A stretch of DNA of 64,000 nt from UBA7803 sp034522075 (GTDB lineage: Bacteria; Pseudomonadota; Gammaproteobacteria; Pseudomonadales; Azotimanducaceae): positions 1 to 64,000 of the forward strand of contig JAXHLO010000021.1 of the NCBI GenBank assembly GCA_034522075.1. The letters are read 5' to 3'. Under the pieces are notes generated by a model. That model did not search any database. It saw only the letters and a list, made by a program, of their open reading frames with translations, and had not been told where the DNA came from. This document shows positions 25,106 to 35,471 of this stretch, one piece after another. The translations under genes were made by a program, and so were the position numbers. How positions within the stretch are numbered: position 1 is the stretch's first letter; every line of letters begins with the position of its first letter.

Positions 25106-27460
25106 TCACGGTCCCGTGGCTTCGCGGAGGCTCTGCCCGCCGGCATTTGCTTGGGTCACCCAGGCCTGAAATGCCTCGGCAGGTAGCGGCTTGCTGAAAA
25201 AATATCCCTGTGCCTTGTCGCAATCATAGTTCATCAGCAGAGACAGGCTGGCAGCGTTTTCCACCCCTTCGGCCACGACGCGCAGGCCCAGGTTGTGCGC
25301 CAGATCGATGGTGGAGCTCACGATCAGGGCGTCGTCAGCGCTGCGATCGAGTTCGAGGACGAACGACTTGTCGATCTTCAACTCGTCTACCGGCAGCTGC
25401 TTGAGCTGAGCGAGAGACGACTGGCCGGTGCCGAAGTCGTCGATGGACAGGCGGATGCCCAGGGCCTTCAGCCGTTCCAGAGCCTGGCAGGCCCGGTCGC
25501 GGTCGCGCATGATGGCGCTTTCGGTGATCTCCATGACCAGCCGGCTGCCGTCTACGCCATAGTGCTGCATGATGCGATCGATGATCCGGTGCAGATTGGC
25601 ATCGGCCAGATCGTGTGCTGACAGGTTGATCGACACGCACATGTCCATGCCGGCTTTCTGCCAGCGGGCGACCTGGCTGATGGCAGCGTTGAGCATCCAG
25701 TCGGTGAGCAGGCGGATGTTGCCGGAGCGTTCCGCCAGCAGAATGAATTCGTCCGGCGGGATGAAGCCGAGGCGCGGGTGCTGCCAGCGCAGTAATGCCT
25801 CGCCTTCGACGACCCGGTTGCTCGCCAGGTCAATTTTGGGTTGATAGAAAACGCTTAACTGGTCGCCCGCGCAGGCGTCCTCGAAGCTGGCAATGATGTC
25901 GAGCTGACGGGCGCGGGACTCCTCGCGCCCGGGCAGGTAGCCCATGCAGCCGTCTGCCGTCTCATTGGCAGCTTCCAGGGTGGTCTCTACGCCCCGGTAC
26001 AGGGTGAGGAAATCGCCCGCGTCCCGGGGATAAGCGATGACGGCCGCGCAGCAGCGGCAGGTCACAGTGTGGTTGCCGATGGCATAGGTTTCCGCAGCCC
26101 TGTCACGCATTGCTCGAGCCTGAATCAAGGCTTCCTCCGGCGACATGGGCGGCAGCACGACGGCAAACTCATTGCCGCTCACCCGTGCTACTTCGCGAAC
26201 GCCGGGAATTCCGCTCAGGCGTTTGGCCAGTGCCGCGAGCAGCGCGTTGCTGATGTCGTAGCCGAAGCTGAAGCTCACGTCCTTCAGGTCGGCCACGGCC
26301 AGCAGGCAGAGGGTAAACGGTGCCGGCTGGTTGCTGTATTCACGCTGCAGGCGACGCAGGTTGGGCAGATCTGTCAGGTCGTCGTAATCTGCCTGGTAGC
26401 GGATGCGGGCTTCACGTTCCCGGATACCGTCCTGCATGGTGTTCAGTGCTGAGCCGAGCAAGGCCATCTCACCCCCGTCCTCCACACGTACTGGAGTGGT
26501 GTAGTCGCCCTGTTCGATCTTGCGTGCAGCGCTGATCAGGCGCTGCACTGGATTGGACATGCGGCGGGCCAGGTAGATGCTCAATGTCAATGCCAGAGCC
26601 AGGGCGGCTGACAGGATGGCCGTGGTCTGGCCGATCACCAGCCAGATTGTCTCGCTGATGACCCGGGTGGGCTTCTGCAGAACGGCGAAAATGCGTGTGT
26701 CTCCGTCGGAATTCAAGGCACGTACGGCGCTCAGGTAAGTCTGCTCGTTTGTATAGAGAATCCGTCCGTCACGCTCGGCCCGGTAGTTCACCAGTGTCGG
26801 CAGCAGTGCCCGGTGATCTGCCACCGGCAGGGTGGACACCGCAGCGGCGACGCTGTCGTTCTTGTCGAGGGCGGTAAATGTCACCGCCAGATCAGTAAGC
26901 TCAGCCAGCTCGAGGGCGATCGAGTGATCGATGGCGAAGGCGACCACCACCCAGGCAATGGGCTCCGGGGCCAGTACCGGGACGACGAAGAACTGATACA
27001 GGTTGCCCCGATAGGCCGCAGTGGCCGCGGCGGAGCCTTCCGTCCGGGCGCGCTGCAGGGCAGCCTGAAAAGGCATGTCGTCCACGGCGGTGGCCCCGGC
27101 GGCTGCCAGCGTCCGGCCGGCGGTATTCACCAGCACAACCAGATCAGCCTGAACCCGCTGACCGTGGTTGGCCAGCGCCGAGGCAATGGTTGCTTCGTCG
27201 TTGCTGGCCACGGCGGAACGAAAGCCGTAGTCGTTGGTGAGTACGGCGACGGCGGATTCGAGCTGTTCGCGCCGCGATCTGAGAAAGCTGTCGAGCACAT
27301 GGCTGCCCACCAGCGCCTTCTCGCGCATCTGATTGAGGACCTTCTGCGAACTGGTAATGGAAACGGCGACGCCCACGCAGAGTACCGTCACCGACAGCAG
27401 GCCGGTGAAGGCGAGCAACAATTTGCCCTGAAACCCCTGCGGCAGCAGTCTCCGGCTCAT
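25106..27460 (-). CDS. membrane GGDEF-EAL protein, probable cyclic-di-GMP phosphodiesterase
   Basis: 784 residues from ATG 27460, in a four-base overlap with the upstream cupredoxin gene. Helices at about 13-35 and 273-297 flank a periplasmic sensor of about 240 residues, then HAMP, a GGDEF domain and an EAL domain. The GGDEF site reads SGNEF (428-432), so cyclase activity is probably lost. The EAL domain keeps EAL (554-556), SINLSAHDL, VMEITESA, IDDFGTG, ELKIDKSF and AEGVE, so c-di-GMP hydrolysis is expected. The periplasmic sensor and coupling to a secreted cupredoxin suggest it senses an envelope or metal-related signal. Confidence 0.92.
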   Translation of the reverse strand: MSRRLLPQGFQGKLLLAFTGLLSVTVLCVGVAVSITSSQKVLNQMREKALVGSHVLDSFLRSRREQLESAVAVLTNDYGFRSAVASNDEATIASALANHGQRVQADLVVLVNTAGRTLAAAGATAVDDMPFQAALQRARTEGSAAATAAYRGNLYQFFVVPVLAPEPIAWVVVAFAIDHSIALELAELTDLAVTFTALDKNDSVAAAVSTLPVADHRALLPTLVNYRAERDGRILYTNEQTYLSAVRALNSDGDTRIFAVLQKPTRVISETIWLVIGQTTAILSAALALALTLSIYLARRMSNPVQRLISAARKIEQGDYTTPVRVEDGGEMALLGSALNTMQDGIREREARIRYQADYDDLTDLPNLRRLQREYSNQPAPFTLCLLAVADLKDVSFSFGYDISNALLAALAKRLSGIPGVREVARVSGNEFAVVLPPMSPEEALIQARAMRDRAAETYAIGNHTVTCRCCAAVIAYPRDAGDFLTLYRGVETTLEAANETADGCMGYLPGREESRARQLDIIASFEDACAGDQLSVFYQPKIDLASNRVVEGEALLRWQHPRLGFIPPDEFILLAERSGNIRLLTDWMLNAAISQVARWQKAGMDMCVSINLSAHDLADANLHRIIDRIMQHYGVDGSRLVMEITESAIMRDRDRACQALERLKALGIRLSIDDFGTGQSSLAQLKQLPVDELKIDKSFVLELDRSADDALIVSSTIDLAHNLGLRVVAEGVENAASLSLLMNYDCDKAQGYFFSKPLPAEAFQAWVTQANAGGQSLREATGP

Positions 27461-28164
27461 TGATTGGCCCAGGCTTTGAGGCCTCTGACCGGGGGTTTCC
27501 GGGGTGGTGTTACGTGAATGCTGCGTTGCAGCTCCAGGCTCCGGCTGTCGATGGTCAGCGGCTCCGGGACGAAAGGCTCCTCCGCCCGCTGGTGCCAGAT
27601 GGTCAATTCGTAGTCGCCATCCGGCACTCCATCGATGGTGGCCAGGCCGCCCGTGTCGGTCAGTGCCACATGCGGCGTATCCGCAACAAAGATGTAGCCG
27701 CGCATATCGTCGTGAATGTTGCACCCCAGCGCGACGACGCCGGTCTTGTCGAATTCCACCGGCTCATGGGTGTCGCCTTTGTACAGCGGCAACTCGAAGA
27801 CTTTCGCCGGCGAGAACGAGTAGACGTGGTGCTGGGTATCATCCAGGTTCGGAAACTTGACGCGCGTGCCGCGGCTGATGGCCAGAATCTCCGGGGCGAA
27901 GGCCTGATTCTGCTGGGCCATGGTGGCGGCCCGGGTCCCGGCGGCGGCAGGGTCTGCCGAACCCGCAGAGCCGTCCGAGGCAGCCGTCGTCACAGCCACC
28001 ACAGCATCGGTCAGCGGTTCACCGGCAGCATCCACCACCCGCAACTGAACCTGCGTGGCCGCGGCGGGACCGCCGGCCAGCAGCAGCACGAAGGCAAGCG
28101 CCGGGCGGAACGGTGCCCTGAACCCCCGGACGGTGACGGCAGGAAGTCTTCCGTTGTCCTTCAC
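27457..28164 (-). CDS. secreted cupredoxin-like protein (methylamine utilization-type)
   Basis: 235 residues from GTG 28164, with a signal peptide (PALAFVLLLAGGPAAATQ). A plastocyanin-like fold follows: VKFPNLDDTQHHVYSFSPAK supplies a His ligand, and ALGCNIHDDMRGYIFV supplies the Cys, His and Met of a type 1 copper site. A beta-sandwich tail (GLATIDGVPDGDYELTIWHQ) resembles carboxypeptidase-regulatory domains. Databases often label such proteins methylamine utilization protein, but no mau genes are present. Periplasmic electron carrier or copper sensor. Translationally coupled to the EAL protein. Confidence 0.85.
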   Translation of the reverse strand: MKDNGRLPAVTVRGFRAPFRPALAFVLLLAGGPAAATQVQLRVVDAAGEPLTDAVVAVTTAASDGSAGSADPAAAGTRAATMAQQNQAFAPEILAISRGTRVKFPNLDDTQHHVYSFSPAKVFELPLYKGDTHEPVEFDKTGVVALGCNIHDDMRGYIFVADTPHVALTDTGGLATIDGVPDGDYELTIWHQRAEEPFVPEPLTIDSRSLELQRSIHVTPPRKPPVRGLKAWANQ

Positions 28165-28273
28165 GGCTGTTGATCCTCCACCGGTTCGGTGCCGTCGGGC
28201 GTGAACTCCCTTGAGCGGATGGTCTCTCGGGCACACGGCCCCTGATTTGAGAGCTTAGTCACCCTGAGCGCCT

Positions 28274-28292
28274 GATAATGAGAATGACTTCA
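28274..28292. promoter_or_regulatory. possible Fur box
   Basis: GATAATGAGAATGACTTCA matches 13 of 19 positions of the Fur consensus, with two strong GATAAT-like hexamers. It lies in the divergent region 110 bases upstream of the cupredoxin start and 85 bases upstream of the CYTH gene. Confidence 0.4.
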
Positions 28293-28376
28293 CACTCAAG
28301 GCCGTGAACCTGCGCCAGCGGCCGCCGGCGCAGCCTGACCCTTGCGCCGGCCCGTTACGCGCTGTAGAAGGCAGGC

Positions 28377-28847
28377 ATGGCAACCGAGATTGAACGCAAG
28401 TTTCTGGTCAACGAGCTGCCGGACGTGGAGTCGCTGGACGGCCAGCCCATGATCCAGGGCTATCTGCGTGCCGACGCCGGCGGTTCGGTGCGCGTGCGGA
28501 TCACCGGCGATGGCGCCCATCTCAACATCAAGGGGCCCGGCGACGGCGCCAGCCGGACGGAGTTCGAGTACGCCATCCCGGCAGCGGATGCGCGGGTCAT
28601 GCTGGATACCCTCTGTGTCGGGGCGCCGGTGGAAAAGGTGCGCTACCGTATCGACCACGCCGGCTACATCTGGGAGCTGGACGTCTTCTCCGGAGCCAAT
28701 GACGGCCTGGTGCTGGCCGAAGTGGAAATGACCAGCATCGATGACACACCGGAGGTGCCTGGCTGGGTGGGACGGGAGGTCACCGGCGAGGCGCCGTATT
28801 ACAATGCGAGCCTGGCGCTGCAGCCGTTTACCGAGTGGGCCGATTGA
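28377..28847 (+). CDS. CYTH domain protein, probable inorganic triphosphatase
   Basis: 156 residues with ATEIERKFLV at the N-terminus (the ExExK metal/phosphate motif). Alternating charged strands of a triphosphate tunnel follow: RVRITGDGAHLNIKGP, EFEYAIPAADA, VRYRIDHAGYIWELDVF, LVLAEVEM. Single CYTH domain of the short bacterial type that hydrolyses tripolyphosphate. Not the class IV adenylate cyclase with certainty. Cytoplasmic, monocistronic, convergent with the POT transporter. Confidence 0.9.
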   Translation: MATEIERKFLVNELPDVESLDGQPMIQGYLRADAGGSVRVRITGDGAHLNIKGPGDGASRTEFEYAIPAADARVMLDTLCVGAPVEKVRYRIDHAGYIWELDVFSGANDGLVLAEVEMTSIDDTPEVPGWVGREVTGEAPYYNASLALQPFTEWAD

Positions 28848-28866
28848 CCGAGCCGGCCAGCCGGTT

Positions 28867-30276
<1,410 letters not shown>

Positions 30277-30355
30277 GCTAGCTCCCGCCGCAGGACCGTG
30301 GTGAGCATAGCATCGCCGCAGAGCGGGCGTTTGCATTGGCGCCAGGATCCGCTAA

Positions 30356-30372
30356 ATTGTGCAGTACACAAT
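30356..30372. promoter_or_regulatory. inverted repeat between POT and patatin genes
   Basis: ATTGTG-N5-CACAAT, perfect 6-bp arms, 22 bases upstream of the patatin ATG and 79 bases upstream of the POT gene. AT-rich and symmetric, so a regulator site is plausible. Confidence 0.45.
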
Positions 30373-30394
30373 AAGTGCCTGAGGTTAGGCAGCC

Positions 30395-31855
30395 ATGGAA
30401 ATGACGGCAGAGACGCGCAGCGCCCCCGAGCGCCTTCCGACCCTGGACGATGCCGAGAGCTATGCACAGTGGCAGGCGGCAGCCCAGGCTCATGACGAAC
30501 GCTCCGGGGCCGCTGCCTGGCGCCGCACCGACGTCAGCCGGCGCTATGACTATCGGGTGATCCGCCGGCGCCTCGAGGAGTTGCGGGCCGTGCGCGCCGC
30601 GGAGGACCCGCACCGTCTGCTCTATTACCTCAACGAAGGCATCCACGGCAACATGGGCGGCATGGGCCGCAGCCGCCTGTACCGCAAGGCCAAGTCCGGT
30701 ACCAAGGATCTCATCACCAGCTACATCGACGAACAGGCGGATGCCCTGGAGCAGATTGCCGCGGTGGACGACTCGGTCATTCCGCTGCCCGAGAAGCTCG
30801 ACTTCTTCCGCCGCGCCAGCCACTGCTTCGGGCGGACGGCACTCATGCTGTCGGGCGCCGGGGCGCTCGGTCCGTTCCATGTGGGTGTGATCAAAGCGCT
30901 GGTGGAACAGGGATTGCTGCCCAACGTCATTTCCGGGTCCAGCGCCGGTGCCCTGGTGGCCGCCATCGTCGGCACCCGGGACGATGCGGCCCTGCACGAG
31001 GTGTTCGAGCCGCGCAGCATCGTCGACGTGTTCGCAGAGGAGGCGGCGGCGGAAGCCGACCTGATCAAAGGCAACCGGCGCATGAGCATCCGTGAGGTGC
31101 GGGGCTTCGTCGAGCACCAGATTCCCGACATGACGTTTCAGGAGGCTTTCGAGCTGACCGGGCGGCGTATCAACATATCCGTCTCACCCCGGGAGCTGCA
31201 TCAGCAGTCGCGGCTGCTCAATGCCATTACATCGCCCAACGTGCTGATCCGCGAAGCCGTGCTGGCTTCCTGTGCCATACCCGGCATTTTCCCGCCGGTG
31301 ACCCTGGCCGCCCGGGACCGTCACGGCCAACGGCAGCCCTACGTACCCAGCCGGCAGTGGATGGACGGCTCGGTCACCGACGATCTGCCCGCCAAGCGGC
31401 TGATCCGCCTGTACGGCGTCAATCACTTCATCACCAGCCAGACCAACCCGCTGGTGCTCTGGGCCATGCGCGACTCCCAGGCTCAGGACAACCTGCTCGG
31501 GCGCTGGTGGGAGATCAACCAGAACGCCAGCCGCGAGCTGTTGCGGGCGACCTATCCGTTCGCTATGGAACTGACCCGGGATCTTTATCCGCTGAACATC
31601 ATCACCCGCATGTTCTACAGCGTCGCCACCCAGGACTACACGGCCGACATCAACATCCTGCCGCGGCGGCGCTTCTGGGACCCGCGTAAACTGCTGTCCA
31701 TTCTCGACGAGGGCGAGGTGCGTACCCTGATCAGCGAGGGCGAGAAGGCGACCTGGCCGCGCATCGAGATGATCCGCAACTGCACGAAGATCAGCCGCGC
31801 TCTGGATGGCATTCTCGACCGGCTGGAAACCCAGCACATTTACGCCCACGCCTGA
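30395..31855 (+). CDS. DUF3336/patatin-like phospholipase
   Basis: 486 residues. The N-terminal DUF3336 helical region (WRRTDVSRRYDYRVIRRRLE, YYLNEGIHGNMGGMGRSRLY) precedes a patatin domain with glycine-rich GAGALGPFHVGVIKAL, nucleophile motif GSSAG and catalytic WMDGSVTDDLP. This is the architecture of triacylglycerol lipase/phospholipase patatins of proteobacteria. It should release fatty acids from membrane or storage lipid. Followed by 226 non-coding bases before nuoA. Confidence 0.92.
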   Translation: MEMTAETRSAPERLPTLDDAESYAQWQAAAQAHDERSGAAAWRRTDVSRRYDYRVIRRRLEELRAVRAAEDPHRLLYYLNEGIHGNMGGMGRSRLYRKAKSGTKDLITSYIDEQADALEQIAAVDDSVIPLPEKLDFFRRASHCFGRTALMLSGAGALGPFHVGVIKALVEQGLLPNVISGSSAGALVAAIVGTRDDAALHEVFEPRSIVDVFAEEAAAEADLIKGNRRMSIREVRGFVEHQIPDMTFQEAFELTGRRINISVSPRELHQQSRLLNAITSPNVLIREAVLASCAIPGIFPPVTLAARDRHGQRQPYVPSRQWMDGSVTDDLPAKRLIRLYGVNHFITSQTNPLVLWAMRDSQAQDNLLGRWWEINQNASRELLRATYPFAMELTRDLYPLNIITRMFYSVATQDYTADINILPRRRFWDPRKLLSILDEGEVRTLISEGEKATWPRIEMIRNCTKISRALDGILDRLETQHIYAHA

Positions 31856-31926
31856 CGGCGGCGGGTTCAGGGGCGCTGCCGCTTCATACCCCAGGGCCGA
31901 CTTGTCTCCGAGCCCTGCAGCCAGGT

Positions 31927-31944
31927 GCGCGCGCTGACGCGCGC
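31927..31944. repeat. GC-only hairpin between patatin and nuoA
   Basis: GCGCGCG-CTGA-CGCGCGC forms a 7-bp stem with a 4-base loop. No T run follows, so I do not call it an intrinsic terminator. The remaining leader up to nuoA holds a TATATT at 32057-32062 but no good -35. Confidence 0.5.
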
Positions 31945-32081
31945 GGAGCGGATAAGCAGGTTGCCGGCAGCTCATGCATGGGGTTATCGTGGACGCGTAG
32001 TCGGCCATCCCCGTGCGTGCGGTGGCCGGGCTACGCAGTCCAGCCACGCAGCGCGCTATATTTGCCGGTGAAGGGGCAGGT

Positions 32082-32537
32082 ATGGATACGACGGGAAGCC
32101 CGGGCGCTATCCAGGAGGCTCAGAGCCTCATGCCGTTCCTTGCCTACTCGCTGTCTGTGGTGGGCGTTCTCGCCGCTACTCTGCTGATCTCCTGGGTTGC
32201 GGGCAGCCGTACCCGGCGCCGCCGGGCCACCGATCAACCTTTTGAATCCGGTGTCGTGTCCGTGGGCAATGCCGATGAGCTGCGCCTGTCGGTGGAGTTT
32301 TATCTGGTCGCCATGTTCTTCGTCATATTCGACGTGGAGGCGATCTTCCTCTTTGCCTGGGCCGTGGCATTTTTCGAACTCGGCTGGCGCGGCTATCTGG
32401 GCAGCGCCGTGTTCATCATCGTGTTGCTGGCGGCCCTGGTCTACGAGTGGCGCATCGGCGCGCTGGACTGGGGTGTGAAGCGCCGCAGCCGGCGCAGTGC
32501 CGGAACCCGGGATGAGCTGCCGGGAGGGGCCTCATGA
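32082..32537 (+). CDS. nuoA: NADH-quinone oxidoreductase subunit A
   Basis: 151 residues, three helices. TDQPFESGVVSVGNADELRL, FYLVAMFFVIFDVEAIFLFA and EWRIGALDW are the NuoA signatures. It is a membrane-arm subunit near the quinone site of complex I. ATG 32082 follows a GGGGCAGG element. First gene of a tightly packed thirteen-gene operon; overlaps nuoB by four bases. Confidence 0.95.
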   Translation: MDTTGSPGAIQEAQSLMPFLAYSLSVVGVLAATLLISWVAGSRTRRRRATDQPFESGVVSVGNADELRLSVEFYLVAMFFVIFDVEAIFLFAWAVAFFELGWRGYLGSAVFIIVLLAALVYEWRIGALDWGVKRRSRRSAGTRDELPGGAS

Positions 32538-33226
32538 GGTGGAACCTGATTCCGGTGACGCCGGACGAGCCCATGACCGAGGCGGATGCCGAACGTGATC
32601 GGCTTAATGGCCAGAGTGTGCTGCTGGCCAGGCTGGAAGACCTGGTGGCGTGGGGGCGCGCCAATTCCCTGTGGCCGTTCAACTTCGGCCTGTCGTGCTG
32701 TTACGTGGAAATGGCCACCGCATTCACGCCGCGCCACGATCTGGCCCGCTTCGGCGCCGAGGTGATCCGCGCCAGCCCGCGTCAGGCGGACCTGATCGTG
32801 GTATCCGGCACGGTGTTCCGCAAGATGGGTCCGGTGCTGCAGCAGCTCTACGATCAGATGCTCGAACCCAAGTGGGTCATATCCATGGGTTCCTGCGCCA
32901 ACTCCGGCGGCATGTACGACGTTTACAGCGTGGTCCAGGGTGTGGACAAATTTCTCCCCGTGGACGTCTATGTGCCCGGTTGTCCGCCGCGCCCCGAGGC
33001 GCTCATGCAGGGCCTGACCCTGCTGCAGGATGCTGTGGCCGCAGACCGGCGGCCCCTGTCCTGGGTTGTGGAGGATCAACCGCGCCCCGAGCCGGCCAGG
33101 CCAAGCCTGCGCGACCAGCGCACGCCGGAGCGTATGCGCGCCACCCGCTACGCCGAGCCCACCGGAGTGGGCGATGTTCCCCCCTACGGTACGCCCCTCA
33201 AGGGTCGTTCTAAGGCTGGGCGGTGA
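32534..33226 (+). CDS. nuoB: NADH-quinone oxidoreductase subunit B
   Basis: 230 residues. FGLSCCYVEMATAFTPRHDL, ISMGSCANSGGMYDVYSVVQ and VYVPGCPPRPEAL supply the Cys ligands of iron-sulfur cluster N2, the last electron donor to quinone. The C-terminal tail of about 60 residues is longer than in E. coli and rich in Arg and Pro. Overlaps nuoA and nuoCD by four bases each. Confidence 0.95.
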   Translation: MRWNLIPVTPDEPMTEADAERDRLNGQSVLLARLEDLVAWGRANSLWPFNFGLSCCYVEMATAFTPRHDLARFGAEVIRASPRQADLIVVSGTVFRKMGPVLQQLYDQMLEPKWVISMGSCANSGGMYDVYSVVQGVDKFLPVDVYVPGCPPRPEALMQGLTLLQDAVAADRRPLSWVVEDQPRPEPARPSLRDQRTPERMRATRYAEPTGVGDVPPYGTPLKGRSKAGR

Positions 33227-34992
33227 CGGAGGCTGCAAACGCACAACAGGAGCAGTCTCCGGCAGTCGCCCGCGAGCTCAACGCCCGTTTCGGCGACGTC
33301 TGTCACGAGCAGGCCACGGTGGACGGTATTCCCACGTTCTGGATACCGCCGGATCGTCTGGTCGAGGTCGCCGCCTTTCTGAAGCGCGAGGTGCCGCAGC
33401 CGTTCAGCATGCTCTATGACCTGTCGGCCATTGACGAGCGGCTGCGGCAGCATCGCCCCGGGCAGCCGGCAGCGGACTTCACCGCTTTCTATCATCTGTG
33501 GTCGCTCGAGCGTGCCGAGCAGGTGCGGCTGAAAGTGGCGCTGTTCGACGATCGGCTGCGCGTGCCTACGTTGACCGGCCTGTGGCCGGCAGCCAACTGG
33601 TACGAGCGCGAGGCCTTCGACATGTTCGGCATCGACTTCGACGGTCATCCGAACCTGTTCCGCATTCTCACGCCGCCGAACTGGCAGGGGCATCCGCTGC
33701 GTAAAGAGCACCCGGCGCGGGCTACGGAAATGGAACCGTTCGCCATGAGCGACGAGTTCCTGGAGGAACAGCAGGAGGCGCTGCGCTTCGTCCCCGAGCA
33801 GTGGGGCATGTCACGGCGTACCGAGCACACCGACTACATGTTCCTCAATCTGGGGCCCAACCATCCCAGTGTGCACGGTGTGTTCCGGGTGGCGCTGCAG
33901 CTCGACGGCGAGGAGATCGTCGATGCCGTGCCCGACATCGGCTATCACCACCGGGCGGCGGAGAAGATGGGCGAGCGCCAGTCCTGGCACACGTTCATCC
34001 CCTATACCGACCGCATCGACTATCTGGGCGGGGTGATGAACAACCTGCCCTACGTCATGGCCGTGGAGCGTATGGCCGGCATCGAAGTCCCGGAACGCGC
34101 GCGGGTGATCCGCATCATGGTCAGCGAGTTGTTCCGCATCGCCAGCCATCTGGTGTTCTACGGCACCTTTGCCCAGGATCTGGGGCAGCTTTCACCGGTG
34201 TTCTACATGTTCTCCGACCGGGAGCGGGCCTTTTCCATCGTCGAGGCCATCACCGGCGGACGCATGCACCCGAGCTGGTTCCGCATCGGCGGCGTCACGG
34301 CCGATCTGCCGCAGGGCTGGGAGGCCATGCTGCGGGACTTTCTCGACGACATGCCCGGGCGCCTGGATCACTATGACGACATGGTGCTGAAGAACGGCAT
34401 CATCAAGCGCCGCACTAAGGGTATCGGTGCCTACGATACGGCGGAGGCCATCGAGTGGGGCGTCACGGGCCCCGGTCTGCGGGCCACGGGTCTCGGCTGG
34501 GACCTGCGCAAGGAACGGCCTTACGGCGGCTACGATCAGTTCGACTTCGAGGTTCCCGTGGGCAGCAACGGCGATTGTTACGACCGCTGCGTGGTGCGGG
34601 TGGAAGAGATGCGCCAGAGTCTGCGGATCATCCGCCAGTGCGTCGATAACATGCCGTCCGGGCCGGTCAAGGCCGAGCATCCGCAGACCACGCCGCCGCC
34701 GCGCGATGCCACCATGCACGACATCGAGACCCTGATTCAGCACTTTCTCAACGTGAGCTGGGGGCCGGTGATTCCGCCGTCGGAATGCTCGGTGAGCGTC
34801 GAAGCCACCAAAGGGCTGAACAGCTATTACCTGGTGTCCGACGGCAATACGGCGTCGTACCGCACGCGTATCCGCACGCCGTCGTTTCCGCACCTGCAGA
34901 TGATTCCCCTGATCAGCCGGGGGCTGCTGGTGGCGGATCTCATAGCCATCATTGCCAGCATCGACTTCGTCATGGCGGATGTAGACCGATGA
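33223..34992 (+). CDS. nuoCD: fused NADH-quinone oxidoreductase subunit C/D
   Basis: 589 residues from GTG 33223. The N-terminal third is NuoC (WYEREAFDMFGIDFDGHPNL, then HPLRKEHPAR). The rest is NuoD (NLGPNHPSVHGVFRVALQLD, GYHHRAAEKMGERQSWHTFI, GLRATGLGWDLRKERPYGGY, then the C-terminal DFVMADVDR). The fusion is found in enterobacteria and several other gammaproteobacteria. Peripheral arm, quinone-binding side. Frame intact; ATGA overlap with nuoE. Confidence 0.96.
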   Translation: MTEAANAQQEQSPAVARELNARFGDVCHEQATVDGIPTFWIPPDRLVEVAAFLKREVPQPFSMLYDLSAIDERLRQHRPGQPAADFTAFYHLWSLERAEQVRLKVALFDDRLRVPTLTGLWPAANWYEREAFDMFGIDFDGHPNLFRILTPPNWQGHPLRKEHPARATEMEPFAMSDEFLEEQQEALRFVPEQWGMSRRTEHTDYMFLNLGPNHPSVHGVFRVALQLDGEEIVDAVPDIGYHHRAAEKMGERQSWHTFIPYTDRIDYLGGVMNNLPYVMAVERMAGIEVPERARVIRIMVSELFRIASHLVFYGTFAQDLGQLSPVFYMFSDRERAFSIVEAITGGRMHPSWFRIGGVTADLPQGWEAMLRDFLDDMPGRLDHYDDMVLKNGIIKRRTKGIGAYDTAEAIEWGVTGPGLRATGLGWDLRKERPYGGYDQFDFEVPVGSNGDCYDRCVVRVEEMRQSLRIIRQCVDNMPSGPVKAEHPQTTPPPRDATMHDIETLIQHFLNVSWGPVIPPSECSVSVEATKGLNSYYLVSDGNTASYRTRIRTPSFPHLQMIPLISRGLLVADLIAIIASIDFVMADVDR

Positions 34993-35471
34993 GCGAGCTG
35001 ATCAATCCATTGTCGGCAGAAGAGATCGCCGCCATCGAGGCCGAGGCTGCCCATCTGCCCGAGCGGCGCTCCGCGGCCATCGAGGCCCTGCGCATCGTGC
35101 AGGCAAAGCGGGGCTGGATATCCGACGAGAGCCTGGCTGCCATCGCCCGCCAGCTCGGCATGAGCAGCGATGCGCTGGAAGCCGTGGCGACCTTCTACAA
35201 CCTGATATTCCGCCAGCCCGTGGGCCGCCATGTGGTGCTGTATTGCGACAGCGTGAGCTGTTACGTCATGGGCTGCGAGGCGGTGAAAGCCAGGCTGTGC
35301 CACGAACTGGGGGTGGAACCGGGGGGTACCACCCCTGACGACCGCTTCACCCTGCTCCCCACCGTATGTCTGGGCGCCTGCGATCGGGCTCCGGTAGTCA
35401 TGGTGGACGAGGAGCTTTACGGCAACGTGTCCGCGGACACCATACAGGAGCTGCTGTCGCGCCATGACTGA
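34989..35471 (+). CDS. nuoE: NADH-quinone oxidoreductase subunit E
   Basis: 160 residues. Thioredoxin-like [2Fe-2S] subunit; Cys ligands lie in VLYCDSVSCYVMG and TVCLGACDRAPVVMVDEELY. The helical N-terminus (RRSAAIEALRIVQAKRGWIS) is typical. Overlaps nuoCD by four and nuoF by eight bases. Part of the NADH-oxidising module with NuoF and NuoG. Confidence 0.95.
   Translation: MSELINPLSAEEIAAIEAEAAHLPERRSAAIEALRIVQAKRGWISDESLAAIARQLGMSSDALEAVATFYNLIFRQPVGRHVVLYCDSVSCYVMGCEAVKARLCHELGVEPGGTTPDDRFTLLPTVCLGACDRAPVVMVDEELYGNVSADTIQELLSRHD

Noticed and set aside
27457..28164. Methylamine dehydrogenase cluster
   Set aside because: Only the cupredoxin resembles the annotation; no mauA, mauB or maturation genes are present.
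31927..31944. Terminator downstream of the patatin gene
   Set aside because: Stem is GC-only but no T run follows on either strand.
32057..32062. nuo promoter at the TATATT element
   Set aside because: No acceptable -35 hexamer at 16-18 bases upstream.
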